Of a DNA stretch of 64,000 bases, positions 49,631 through 62,800 are shown piece after piece. Every line of letters starts with the position of its first letter. The stretch's first letter is position 1. Source of the stretch: Apostichopus japonicus. Its lineage: Eukaryota; Echinodermata; Holothuroidea; Aspidochirotida; Stichopodidae. A program made the position numbers and the translations under genes. The stretch spans positions 7,671,501 through 7,735,500 of the forward strand of contig NC_092568.1 in the NCBI RefSeq assembly GCF_037975245.1, given 5' to 3'. The notes under the pieces are model-generated. The model saw only the letters and a list, made by a program, of their open reading frames with translations, did not search any database and had not been told where the DNA came from.

Positions 49631-49693
49631 GTTACAGTGATCATAAGTTTGACGTAACGAATTAACAGATTACTTTAATGGGTTTCTTGCTCC

Positions 49694-50118
49694 ACGCGAT
49701 AGTCATAGCTGGAACCGGAACTACTGTTCATGTTCTATAAAAAAAAGTAATTAAAACAATTGCAAGAACACAAAGAAGTATTTACTGATGCATGGTTGTG
49801 GGAAATGAACAGTAGTTGCTGTATCAACCATTTAGTGCGAATTCTATGATACGCGATTCTAAAATGTCGTATCTAGTCATTTTTTGCTATAAGTATATGC
49901 CTATGGATATACCCGAACATGGCTTTACTTCATCTCGTAAGCATTCCCATCTTCAGAGAACTCCTCGTCTAGTCGCGTAGTTCTTTGTCTTACATGGGAA
50001 CAACTTAACAGCTTTGCAGTTGTTACAGTGCCACCTGTAACATTTGTTACCGTGTCACGAAAACAAAGTAGTAATGATGTACGATTGTGGGACATGAACA
50101 TAGTTGCTGATTCTCCTC
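49694..50118 (-). repeat. Diverged MITE-like repeat, inverted copy of 60,791-61,279
   Basis: Stretches such as AGTTCTTTGTCTTACATGGG and GTTACAGTGCCACCTGTAAC are the reverse complement of stretches in 60,791-61,279, in reverse order. It starts just after the retroelement end. The terminal inverted repeat is degraded on both sides here. Confidence 0.65.
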
Positions 50119-50119
50119 A

Positions 50120-51172
50120 CTTGCATATTGTTCAAGCTATCCCTGTTTGCTCTCTAGTATAAATCTTATCTAGTTTTTTTTTTTTTACAAGCGCTACAAT
50201 ATTGTTATCTTGAAGTAAAGTTCATGGCTAAATAACGGCATGATTCAGTGTTAAGTAATCTACACCGCGGTTTATTAGCTGAACTATCATTGAACTGTAA
50301 TAATTTTTTTTTAACTGAGTCATAATATTACGCAAAGTCTATACAGTAGCTATTTATATGACGAACCCAAAGCGAATAGAATTAGTCATATTCGTTATAA
50401 AGCCTAAGTACATGATTGGCTTTTCGTTGCTTCACATTTCCATCTCTCTACTGCAGGTTAGTTACGTTGGAAACAAATTTCACTGCTGAAGTAGTCTCTT
50501 ATGTTACGGTTAATAACAACTAAAGTCAACAGAAGGTGAAAGTGTTTGGCTCAGAATTAGATTTACATGCTTGGTTCTTATATTTTCATCATGAAAATTT
50601 CTTTTCTTGAAATCAGTACCAGCGATGGGATGGTAACATTTTTCAAAACTACTATCTCTGTGAAAGAAAATTAAGTACAAAAAATATGGGAAAAAAAACA
50701 TTAGCAAGTGAAGAAATGGTGGCTCTATTATGCAACTTTTATTTTTGTTGAAGTATATGAAGAAAGAAGAAAACACATCTTCAAAAGAGGGTATAAACAT
50801 TTGTTGTTGTTGTTTTTTTGGGGGGGGGGGGCTGGTTGGCTATGAGGAGCTTTCACCATAGCCATTTCTACCAGATAAGTTTGTGATATACAATTATTAG
50901 GTGTTAATCTTTTATCTCACATTTGTTTTCCTCCTCGTGCTGTAACTTTTCGAGGTTAAACTGGATAAGTATTTTATATTTCCTTTAATTGTTTGTCAAG
51001 TTTATCTATTTTTACAAAGCTGGTTAAATTTGTTTTCCTTTAATGTTTCCAAACATCGATCCACAACGAGATTGTACACTTCAAAATGTATGCCTATGCA
51101 TTCATGTAGACTGCTTAAACAACAAAACGTATAAGCAATATACCATAACGATTCATTTTCAGACTCCTCGTC
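50120..51172. other. Upstream region of the P450 gene
   Basis: AT-rich, with a poly-G tract at about 50,820-50,831. No coding domain recognised. The core promoter of the downstream P450 should lie here, but I cannot point to a convincing TATA box or other element. Confidence 0.4.
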
Positions 51173-54100
51173 ATGTTTTTCAAGTTCCTGTTTCTCGCCT
51201 GCGTTCTTATTACTCTGCTCTTCGTGGCATCCTTCCTCTACCTTTTCAGCCAGATATTATATCTGAGATGGAGATACAGGCATCTTCCTAGTCCCAAAAC
51301 AAAGAGGTACAGTATGCTCTTACCATTTCTCTCCCCCCCCCCTAAATCTTCGCAAGTTGAGAAAGAAAAGCTCATAAACGTTTCAAACCTTTGCCATTAA
51401 GTTTACATATTGATCATAATAAACGAGAAGAACATGATTCATAAAGCTCACATAATATTATATTTATTAAGAAAACACTACTTTTCTGTAAATTATGATT
51501 TTAGCGTCACTACACGCTTAATTTGAGACAGTTGTTAAAACATTCCTACACAAGCCCTGTGTGAATGTCATTTTACTGTGATTGAAACTAGTTCACGGTT
51601 GTGTAATTCGGGATATGTTCGTCTGTTACACAACCGCTTTCAAGCTTTGATCCCAATGTAAAAATTTATTCAGTATTGCAAGCAGATTATAAAATTAATA
51701 TTAGTTTATCATTTCATTTGTTGTATCTTTGCACTGCATGTTTAATGTTTCCTGGATTTTTCATTTAATTGTATATTTTTTAACGATTTCGTACCATGTA
51801 TGGTAATAACTTGACGCGCGGAATTTTATCACTGACGCCGCTATACCGTCACGAATACTTACACTGGTAACCGTCTGCTGTTAATATTAACTACTTTTGA
51901 CCTCAACGATGAATTTTGTCCAAGAGAAAAGAAATGGGGCTTTTCTCATATGCAGGAAATAGTTGAAAGTTAGTTGAAAATATTTATTGAAATTAATTTG
52001 GTTTTGCCAACGCAACTTTGTGCTAATCGCAGGGGCTCGTACGTTGTCGTACATATATTGATATAAACTATAGACTAGTATAGCCTAGACCAAGTACAGG
52101 TACAATCATGAATAATGTTAGGGCTAACGTTACAGTTACAGGCACGCGAGTAATTGTGTGTTAAAATAAGCCTGTAAATACAGCTTAGGTAGTAGCCTAA
52201 GCTTGTTAGGCCTAGGCAGGACTTAAAACTCGATGTAAAGTCGATATTACATTAACGTTGCCATTATTCAATTTTACATATCGGTTATAGCCTAAGTACT
52301 AAAGTAGCTGTAAGTGTAACATATTTAGGCCAACCGTAACTTATAATAATATTATTATCAATTATAGGCCTAGGCTAGATGCTAGAGGGAGCACAGACAC
52401 TTGTATAGTTGTAAAGTTATCTCTGTGATTTACTACTCCTATGTTTATATACAAAGATAATGTTATGAGTGCCTGTCGAGGAAGCAGGTCCTTTTTGCTC
52501 CAGTGATCATAATATTCATCATGACTATCCATATCGTTAATGCTATCTTAATTTTGATAGCCTTGCACAATAAGCCTATGTGGCATTTATGAATATTAAT
52601 TTGCCTAAATTTTTTAGTATGGGCTACGCAATCACAAATGCAGTGATCAGATCACATTGGTTAATATGCTAATTCAATAAAAATTCAAACCAACTATGTA
52701 CCAAGGTTGCATTGTTCAGCTGTACATCTAGCCTAAAAGCACAGCACTAAACTGGTTGATGCATCCAAATCATCTTTTTCTTTTAATTTTAGAACATAAG
52801 ATTGACAGAGGCAATTCTCTGTTGCTAGGAAGGAAGAACAAAGAAACTGTTCCCTAAAGTTGGACCAAGAATCAAGTTTATGAGGAACTTGGAGGCTCTG
52901 AAGAATGAAGAAAAAGAAATGGTGATGATTTTCTGTTAAGTGGAAGTGCAGTAGGGCAAGGCAAACAATGCTCTAACTGATCTCCCAAATTTTGATGAGG
53001 AAGCTGCTGTTACTGTAGGACAGTTCGCAAAACAAGTAAACACTACAAATAAATATATGATTTCTTATAAACAGGAAGTGTTTCAGATCTATTGCAGTTT
53101 GTAAACCAAATGGATGTCATCAAAGCTCCCGGAACAGTTACAGCTTCAAAAGGCACACCGTTAAGCAGCACACGAACCTAATATTTGTAATGGAGAACAG
53201 ATCCAAGAGCAAGATGATGATTTGCCTATGGTTAGGAACATACAGCGGTTTGAGCAAGATGACATTTGCATTAATGACGTGGACAACAACGAAGATAGTG
53301 ATGATGTTGTAAAGGAACGAGCTCTATGCTAATTTGTGAACTTCAATCTTTCAATAGGTGTGTCTCAAAGTTCAGTGTAAACTATGGTTCAAGATGTGTG
53401 ACAACTGTTTGGTGATCTTGTTGGAAATAAAATAGAACAAACAAAATCATTTTTGCCTAGCCAGAATGTTGGTTCTAACAGTGAGCCCGCCACTGAACTC
53501 TTTCGAAGTTTGTACTTTGTCAAAAACCGTTTTATGACATAGAGACAGATTATTTTGATTTTGGATTTGGTAACCTAAGGCTATGGTCATATTGCAGACT
53601 ATAGACACTGTTATCAGAAGCAGACTGAAATCAACCTTTCGTTTGATGTGTATCGACTTCGGTGGAATGGAGGTGCAAATATCCCTAGTACTAGTCATAC
53701 AAGCCTGCCATACAAGCGAATTCCTTATATTTGTTACAGAAAGGTGATGGGCAAATTCTTTAAAGTGGGATTGTCTAATTGGCTGTAATTGAGCATTTTT
53801 AATGCAGAGTATTTCCTACCAGTTATGTGTTCTCAAATTTGGCAATGATTTAAACACTTTCGTGATACAATAATTCTGGAAAGTTCACGGATTTTAGGGG
53901 GAAATCTAGATCTAGATTCCATCATTTCTGACAAGTGATCATAGAGCTGAGGTATTTTTCTATAGTTTACATCCTCATTGTTGCAATAGTTATTTAGAAT
54001 GTGATGTTCATATTAACTCATTTCCGTGGACTGCCTTCTTCTTTTTGTTCTGGTTAATTAAAGGACATTTTATTATTTTAATTCTTATGATGTAATGAAC

Positions 54101-57100
54101 ATACATAAGATGTTCTACTTTATTAAAGGACAATTAATTACTGTTTTAATTCTAATTATGTAATGATAGTACCAACTGTTTTCCATGCAGAGCCTTCAAC
54201 ACAATCGAGATATTTGATTTCTGCCTTGCCGCCAAGTTTAAGCCAACATATTTCGACAAAAACTCATGATTTATATTTTATATTATTAAAGTACATATTT
54301 CTGTTTTATTTCTTGTTATGTGGCGTGAGTCGCTGAATTCCATCCATTTTTCTTCTATTTATCATACGCGCTATGTTATATTCATTGTAATGGAGAGCAT
54401 TTGCTTTGATTCCTCAAATACAAAAATATATATTCCAAGAAAACGTATATCCTTTTTTGGTATCGTGAATAGTGTCCTACTGTACATCTATAGTTAAGCA
54501 ATTTAACATAGGTCTCATTGTAGCATTCACACAATTAGTAGGCAACTATTTATGGGAGAAGTGATACCGAGATTCATGGACATGGTTGATACATACCAAA
54601 ACATTGAGGCTGTCTATTGTCTATACTGGATATTCAATTGATACTTATGCTATGAACTATATTGATACAGAATTTGTTACAACTGCCCAAAGTCGGCGTA
54701 ATATGTACTCATAGTTGTGTACATTACACTAATCAATTGTAAGCAGGGTGTGTAGTATTAACACAACTGTTGTGTACTTTTTTACACAAGGTGTCCTAAA
54801 ATTGCAAAATGGTGTACAATTTACACAATTGTTGTGTACTGGAGTATACACAATAGTGTGTAAATTTTACACAACTGATGTGTTAATGAAAACTTACACA
54901 ACAGTTGTGTAGTTTCTACACAAGGTTGATTAGTGCACTAGTTACACAACGGTTTTGTAGAATTTCACACATCCTATGTAAGAATTGTTTAGAGTGTACG
55001 GAGAACTTTTGTCAAACTTGTTTGCGGATGATAACTTTTTTTCAAACTTAACAAACATAATATGCAGATTTAATATGATTCATTTGATTAAGAAGATCGG
55101 AAAATCAATTATAGCGAACTATTCAATAGAACGTTACTCGATCATCTATTTTAGAAACAATCTAGATGAACAAATCAGACTTAGTTAAGTTGAATATCAT
55201 AAAAATAATAATTTTGGTAAAAAAAAAAAGAAGCTTGATAATGTTATGGATAACGTATTCAAAATATTTTGTTTGAGATTATATATATATATACATACAT
55301 ATAAATATATATAAACATATATATATGTATATATATATAAATATGTATATATCGTGTGCATCGTACGTAAATGACTGAATGTGGCGTATATCATAATAAA
55401 AAAAAACGTTAAATGAGTCCTCTGAAGGAACAGAAATGTCAACGGGTTAATCATTAGTCTTTTGAATTAGTTTTGGATCAGGCTTGTTGGTAAGGGGAAA
55501 ATATACCTTTTGTTAAAGAACTAAATAAAATGAATGAAAATGAAAAAAGTTGCTTCAAAGTATTCAGACATTTAACATTCTTATAACGTGAATGATATAA
55601 CCTCAAGTAAATAATAAAAACTATAACTTGCAGTGACAGTTTCCATTTTGCAGACAGTTCAGAACTCCCATTTTGAGTTCAGTCATCCTTCAACATCACT
55701 GCAAGCCTTTTGCTTTTAATAACTAACTTTATTGATTTCAAATCTTTATTGATTTCAAATCTTCCAAAACGGTTATTGATATATTGATCATTGCTGAGAA
55801 TAAATACGGGAAATTGTGCTATAATTAAACAGTTTGGCTGCAGATGTGCTTTTGTTTTAATTTAATGAAAACGTAATAGTTTGCAACAGTTGGTTAGTAT
55901 TTACATCGCATACATACGAGCATAAGATGTTAGACAGCTTGTATAGAAAGAATCGAACATAAGAGATTAGGAAATTGATGATTCTATTTCATTTCACTCT
56001 TCAAGTTTGTTCCTGGGGCATGCTGTTGACATGAGAGAAGTGGGAAAACGAGGAGGCCATTTATCGATGCTTTATGTAGAATGGTAAGCACTAGATGATC
56101 CCTTTAACTACGGTGCAAATCAATTCTAATTGACGTCAGAGGATTTCACGCAACCAAAATAACATGCATATATGTAGTATGTTATAAGTCTTGTGTTAAT
56201 ATCAAAACATATATAATACTATAATATTTCATAAAACAGACGTTACAAGGCTGGACATGTCTGGCATGCAAGAATAGTGGCGAAAGATCAGGTATGGATG
56301 GAATTATTCGATTAATTATCTGACCAATGGAAATAATCAATCACACTATTAAATTCAATATCGTTGATCTTTGATTTAGAATCATGAGTACTACATATAT
56401 ATTGCTTTTATTTCATGTTTCTTTGTAATTAACTACCAATAATAATAATTGTTTTGATCTCATTTACTTCTTATTTAAGGCAAAAGCTCCTCGGATCTGT
56501 ATTTGTTGTCTTCATAGTAAACAGAGAAATAGTGTTGTGTCTCGAGCCAGCTTTTGTCAAGGCAAGTAATAAGCTCACGACATTTTATAGAATGAAACCT
56601 GTATCCCATTATTTGTTTTAATAAATACTTTATAGTGTTGTTGCTTCTTGTGAGTTCACAGTACAATGGTGACGGGTAAACTGACTGTTTGACAGTATGA
56701 CAGTATTAATCAACTCCGGTCTACGCACCTTCTCTATAATATCGCCGATGAAATGTAACTTTCCTTTTCAAGTTACATCTTTATCTTTTGCTTACATGTA
56801 AACTAAATATATTTACTGACATAAGTAAGTGCAAATTGGCCTACTACTTCAATACATTGAACTGATTGTAATTATGATTATAATTGATTATAATTATAAT
56901 TGATAAATTTTTAGTGAAAGTTTTTTTTTTATTATGTAACGTTCGAAAACAAACCTTTTGTCAACTTTTATTTTACTATAGGAAGTGATGATAACATCTA
57001 ACAGCAAGAAACCAAAACAATTTTACGAAACTGCTAAATACTTGTTTGGTCAGCGATTTCTTGGTGGTGGCATTTTGACCCAACTAAACAATATCCAATG

Positions 57101-58740
57101 GGCGAAACAAAGAAAGATGATGAATCCAGCTTTCAGAAGAGGGTGAGATATTACTATTTCATGTAAACCCATTCGTCTTCGTTTTAATCACATCCAGGAG
57201 AAACAAGCATAGCTCCAGGTTGTTCTTATCTATATCAGATATTTTTTTCTCAAGAAAAGTCATGAGCGGTAAAGGCCTACGATGTTTGAAACCATCAAAA
57301 AAATGGTCGCTCACAAATTACGCTGAAAACGACAGTTATTTAGCTACAATAAACAAAATATCAATTGGCTTCAATATGTACGTCGTTCAGAAAGAACTGT
57401 ACATTTTTGGTACATTTTTGAGATATACTTTCTTGTCAGCAACATGTTTCTTTCCCTTTTCTTCTCAATGTATTCAGGTATCTCAAAGAGCTGATGGGTC
57501 AATACAATGATAGTGTAGATGAACTAATGACCTATCTCAAACAAAAAGCAGACGGAAAGACAGAAATCCTCATGGCACAACAATTCAACAAAGTGTCGTT
57601 AGACATCATAGCCAAGGTTCGTAATATTGACACCATTGTCAGTTGCGCATAATCACTTTAAATGACTATATTCAATGTTCAGCATATAGTTTCCCGTTAC
57701 AAGATCCAATTGTCAACCATTTAACTTAATTAAACATTTATTGACATCTTCTTATTTCTCTTCCTCATTTGTATCGTTATTTGTTAAAATCTTTTATTAG
57801 AGAGAATTTCTTAGCTTAAACTAACAAAGAAAACATTTTAAATTACCTAAAGCATATAAGAAGTCTAATCACATTCAAATTTGGATCAGGAACCTGACGA
57901 TTAAAGATTTTACAGCTATAAATTCAAATCATAATTACAGCCTTACGCATGGGTATCAAGAATGCAGTCAGGTCACCAGTGACAGTGTTCATTCAATTTG
58001 TATATGATATTTACACCATTCAAAGTTACTAAATTAGAAGCAATTCTCGTTTTAACCATGTTTCGCTGAACTTGAAACAGGTCGCTTTTGGAGAATACAA
58101 TTTGAATGTTATATCAGATGACGCCATGTTCCTCAATACAGCTATCGAAGATACGTTTGACGGCATCGGGATGCAACTTAAGTTGTCTTTTTTCAGCCGT
58201 GTAAGTATCTTTCTTTTTCAAGTTACGTTGCAAGGATAACTCTAGCATATATGAAAACATCTGAGGATGTAAAGAAGTAAGCAACTACGAATGAACACGT
58301 TTAAAAAAAAAACGTGTTATCATTATGAAGTCTAAGATAAATACTTTCCAAGTTCCAACGAAGAAATCACTTAAATAAAAGTTCATTCGATCCTTATTTT
58401 TAGCTGTAGAAAAGTATATCAGACGCCATTATATTTTTTTCTTAGATTGACCCAAGAAAAGAAGCACGTGACAGGAGGAATAAGATAAAATGTTCATGCG
58501 CGGTTGTCCGGAATTTCGGAAGGAAATGCATTATGAGGAGAATCCAGGCTATGAAAGATGGAAGAGACTACCCCCATGACATTTTGACTCATATCTTGTC
58601 CACCTACCAAGACCAAGACAGTATTACCGAATATAACATCAGTCACATGATTGATGAGTTTGCGACATTCTTCGTAGCAGGTTTGATTATACACTCCTTG
58701 TGCTTCTTAAAGTTGTGCTGTTTTGTTCTCATTTATGATG

Positions 58741-58784
<44 letters not shown>

Positions 58785-59807
58785 CATCATTATTATTATT
58801 ATTATTATTATTACTATTATTATTATTTACCAGATTTATATAGCGCTCTTTTCATGCTTAAGCATGTTCAAGAGCGCTTTACAATGACAACAAAATGACA
58901 AAACCCTTAAAATATGAATGTGAAAAATAAAAGTGACGCAGCTTGAATATTAATATAAAAATATATATGAATATATAGTAAGGAAACATTTCAAAAACAG
59001 TATAGATTTACGTGAAATTCCTCAAAAGAAAAAAGTGAGTTTTAAGTAATTTCTTAAAAGTGGCTAATGTTTAGGCATCACGGATATTATTTGGCAATGC
59101 GTTCCATAGCTTGCTAGCAGCAAAGTTAAATTGTCTGTCGCCGTATGTAGCAGTCCTTACTCTGGAGACCACTAGTGTAAGGGAATTGGCCGATCTCAAT
59201 GTTCTGTATAATTATAGTAAGTATGAAGAACAAAACTAATTTATCAACATCATTTTATTTCTATACAGGCCAGGAAACAACCGCTCAACTAATGTCATTC
59301 ACCTGTGAATACGTTGGGAGACACCCTCAGGTGTATCAAAAGTATGACTTATTTCGTAATTCAAGTAGGCTTAGTATCCCATGGGATAATACAATGAACT
59401 AGAAATCCGTCGAATCTGTTGTTTATGTTGCAAAGATTCAAGACTTAAACTTGAAAACAAAAATTTTGATGGTCTCTTATTCATTCCATCAGTTCTTATT
59501 GGTCAAATTTAATGACAAATATTTACCATTATAGTGGGAGAAACAAAAATGTATGGATAGTTACAAAATATACGGCGCCCAAACGGTGGTACTATACAAT
59601 CTTTACTACTCACCAACGAAAGAATCGGTAAGACTTTGTTATGCACTATATGATGAATTTAACAATCAACCTCTCATATTACCCCAGCTTGATAAAAGCA
59701 CGGGATAAGAAACCGGTCTAGCTTGATCCAAGAACCAAACTAAATGACAGACCGCTGCATGTTTAAGAAACTAAGCGTGAAGGCCACACTATGCAGTATA
59801 AACCCGG

Positions 59808-59852
<45 letters not shown>

Positions 59853-62800
59853 TCGTCCAGAAAACTTTTGTTATTATCGCATAAGTCAAGACCGATGACA
59901 TTGGGAATTTCCTAAAATCTGCATATGTGTAGTGTTTGTCCCAAATAAAATAGTATATAGTACCGCCTATAATTACCCCACACTGCGGTTGTACATATAC
60001 AGTTTACACAGTGCCGTATGCTACATTGTAAGATTCTCATCCAGAGATACATTTGTAGCATACCATGCATGATTAGAAGACAGAACGTAAACACCTTATT
60101 AGACCACAAGAGCATTAATATGCATTTTTCGTCGTCATCTGACGCACAGCGTTCTCGTCATTTGGCCATGATCTGATGCCAACCGCGTTATCCCGTGTGT
60201 TCTAAGCCTCATTTATTTAGCTCAGATTACTCGATTTATATGTTAAATCGAAAAGATAATTCCGTTTCTTTCTTTGTTTTTCAAAGACTTAAAGAGGAGA
60301 CAGATGAAGTCATTGGGAGCAAAACATTTATCTCGTATGAAGATACTTGTCAACTGAAGTACATGAATCTGGTAAATCTACCGTTGTCTGGAGTACATAG
60401 TTGGACATAGTGTGATAAGGTTAAAGTTGTTATTTTGAAAACCTAAAATATACCAGTGTATGACTTGATTTTTCTCGACATCAGTATATGGATCTGGAAA
60501 ACAAACACCCACAATAAGCTTTTGCAAAAGTTTATAATGTGTACGAAGTCAACGAAAACCACACGATAAACACATAAAAAATTGCAGTAAATATTTATCA
60601 TACCATATCCAAACAATGAAGCCATAAAGAGTGATTTACACACATATTTGAACTTAGTACGTACTCATACCGTAAGTAAAAGATAAATACGTGGTTGGCT
60701 GTAAAATTGAATACAACTATAAAATCGATTCTTCTTCGATAGGTGAACCGAGATTCACTGCTGCAGTAGTGTCTTATTACTTTACATAGACGATACTCAT
60801 AGCTGGTACAACAACTATGTTCATATCCCACAATCGTGCATCAGTAGGTACTACTTTGTGTTCGCACGGTAACATGTGTTACAGGTGGCACTGTAACAAC
60901 TACAAAGCCGTTACCTTGTTCCCATGTAAGACAAAGAACTGCATGCGCGACTGGACAAGGAGTCTATGAAGATGAGAATGCCTACTAGATGAAGTATAGT
61001 AGGTACGGTACCGCTTGATTCCAGTTTACACCACTCTTCAAATCACGCCAAATTCGTCATGCCGAGAGCGAAGAAAGGCAAAGTTTGGGCATATCCATAA
61101 GCCTTCTTAAAGCATAAAATGACTAGATACGACTTCATTTAATAATCGCGTATTTATGACCGCTAAATGGTGGAACAATAACTGTTCATGTTCTACAACC
61201 GTGTACCAATAATTTGTGTTTGTAACACGGTAACGTGTGTTACAGGACATAGTAGTTGCAGTATCAGCTATGAGTATCGGGTGCTTTACACGTAAAATAT
61301 GGCGAACATACGTTATCTAGGGATATCACGTATTGGACCCATGCAGTAAATATTATAAATATTCATCGGTCATTACAAATCGTGAACATGATAAAGGTCA
61401 ACTTGCTGTACATGAATATTAGTGTTATTGCAGTTAATGTGTGTCCAAGCAATCTCACCACGTCCTCAGAAGAATGTGTGTATGCGCGCTTGTGTGTATT
61501 TGTATATGTATATATGTGTAACTGCGCTATGAGTGCAAATTAGAAAAAAAATTGAGTGAGATATGGTTTCATCTCGAAGTAAAGTCTTGCTTGGAAGTCA
61601 TATCGTTATTTTAAGAATACATACGAGATAAATATGGTTTTTGATGTGATCATGATTACATACGTTTACCTTGTTATATGTTTCAATAATGGTTGGAACA
61701 CCTCCTCCCTGTGATCAAATTGCCATTAGGACGGCGATCGCCAAAACATTTCTTAAAACATCCAATTTGTCTAGGCTATGATCGTTTGCATAATTTTTAG
61801 GGAAAGTATGAATACTCGAAGACCTGAATGAGAGCGTATTTATCATTGAAGAACAACACAATAATTCCCTTCTATAGCTTGGAGCCCACACATGAGCTGC
61901 TATGCTTCCTATATGCTTCCTTCACAAATAAATGGTGTGGTAAATGGTATCTTTAACTCGTGAACGCTTAATTGGATAGACTATTCAATTGTGAACACCT
62001 TGTCTTTCCACAAGAAATGGCATTTCTTACTAGACTCTATGGAATTACAAGAATAGATTTCAAGTTATGGTTTAAGTTTCATATCGTCGTGGAAGCATTA
62101 TATTACAAAAACAAATCTTTTGACAGGAAACCGCATCGTACGTGTAAGACTAAATGCAAATATAAATGTTGTGACGTCGTTATATATTAATATTGTACCA
62201 GCTTAGTGAAAGTGTACTTGTTGTATTCATATGCGTAGGTCTTGAAGGAGGTATTGAGAATTGCCCCACCAGTGACGGGAGTGCAGCGAACTAACGAAGA
62301 GGACATAATTGTAAATGGATTGAAAATCCCAGCAGGAAGTAACATATCAGTGAGTATACATGTTACAATACTCTGTATAGGCTGCCTGCTTCTGTATTTA
62401 GTTACTCTTTGTGTATAACTTTTCTACTTAGGAAGAGGATCTTGATAACTATGACTTCATTATGACGTAAATAAGGTGATTCCGACGAATACAAATTGTT
62501 CGGAGATTTGTGAATGTTTCTCAACTTTGCGAATATCCGAATTACCGTGCATAACGAAAAGAGGGGTTGCATGTAATGGGGAAAAAACATATTCTTTTTC
62601 TTTATAAAAAAGTGTCAAAAACAGAGGTTCTAGTCCGTTATAATAGAAACTACAAATAAAGACAAAAGCCCCCAGACTAACTCAGTTAATACCAAAATCA
62701 TTATTAAGGATTTTTAATATCGAAAATTGGGCAATCCCAATGCAAAAAGGTTGCTTTAACTGAATATTGCATGAACAAATGCATCCAATTAATCTTGGTT

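Larger units (their letters stand above)
40299..49636 (+). mobile_element. Degraded BEL/Pao-type LTR retroelement with nested insertions
   Basis: The pol remnant (47,690-49,620) fits BEL/Pao: an RT with YVDD, then RNase H, then a zinc-binding and integrase region. The likely left LTR is 40,299-40,699 (TG start, AATAAA near 40,628, ending ACCGTTACA). A near-identical 19-base tail, TTGCC(A/G)CGACCGTTACAGT, follows the integrase at 49,619-49,637. That suggests a deletion removed the end of pol and nearly all of the right LTR. A gag-like start lies at 41,372. The foldback element at 42.2-45.5 kb and a 157-bp MITE at 47,045 sit inside. Element identity is firm; the LTR borders are tentative. Confidence 0.6.

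Noticed and set aside
58533-58898. A 121-codon frame with a long Tyr run
   Set aside because: Its first part is real exon 7 of the P450; the rest is intron with an ATT microsatellite.
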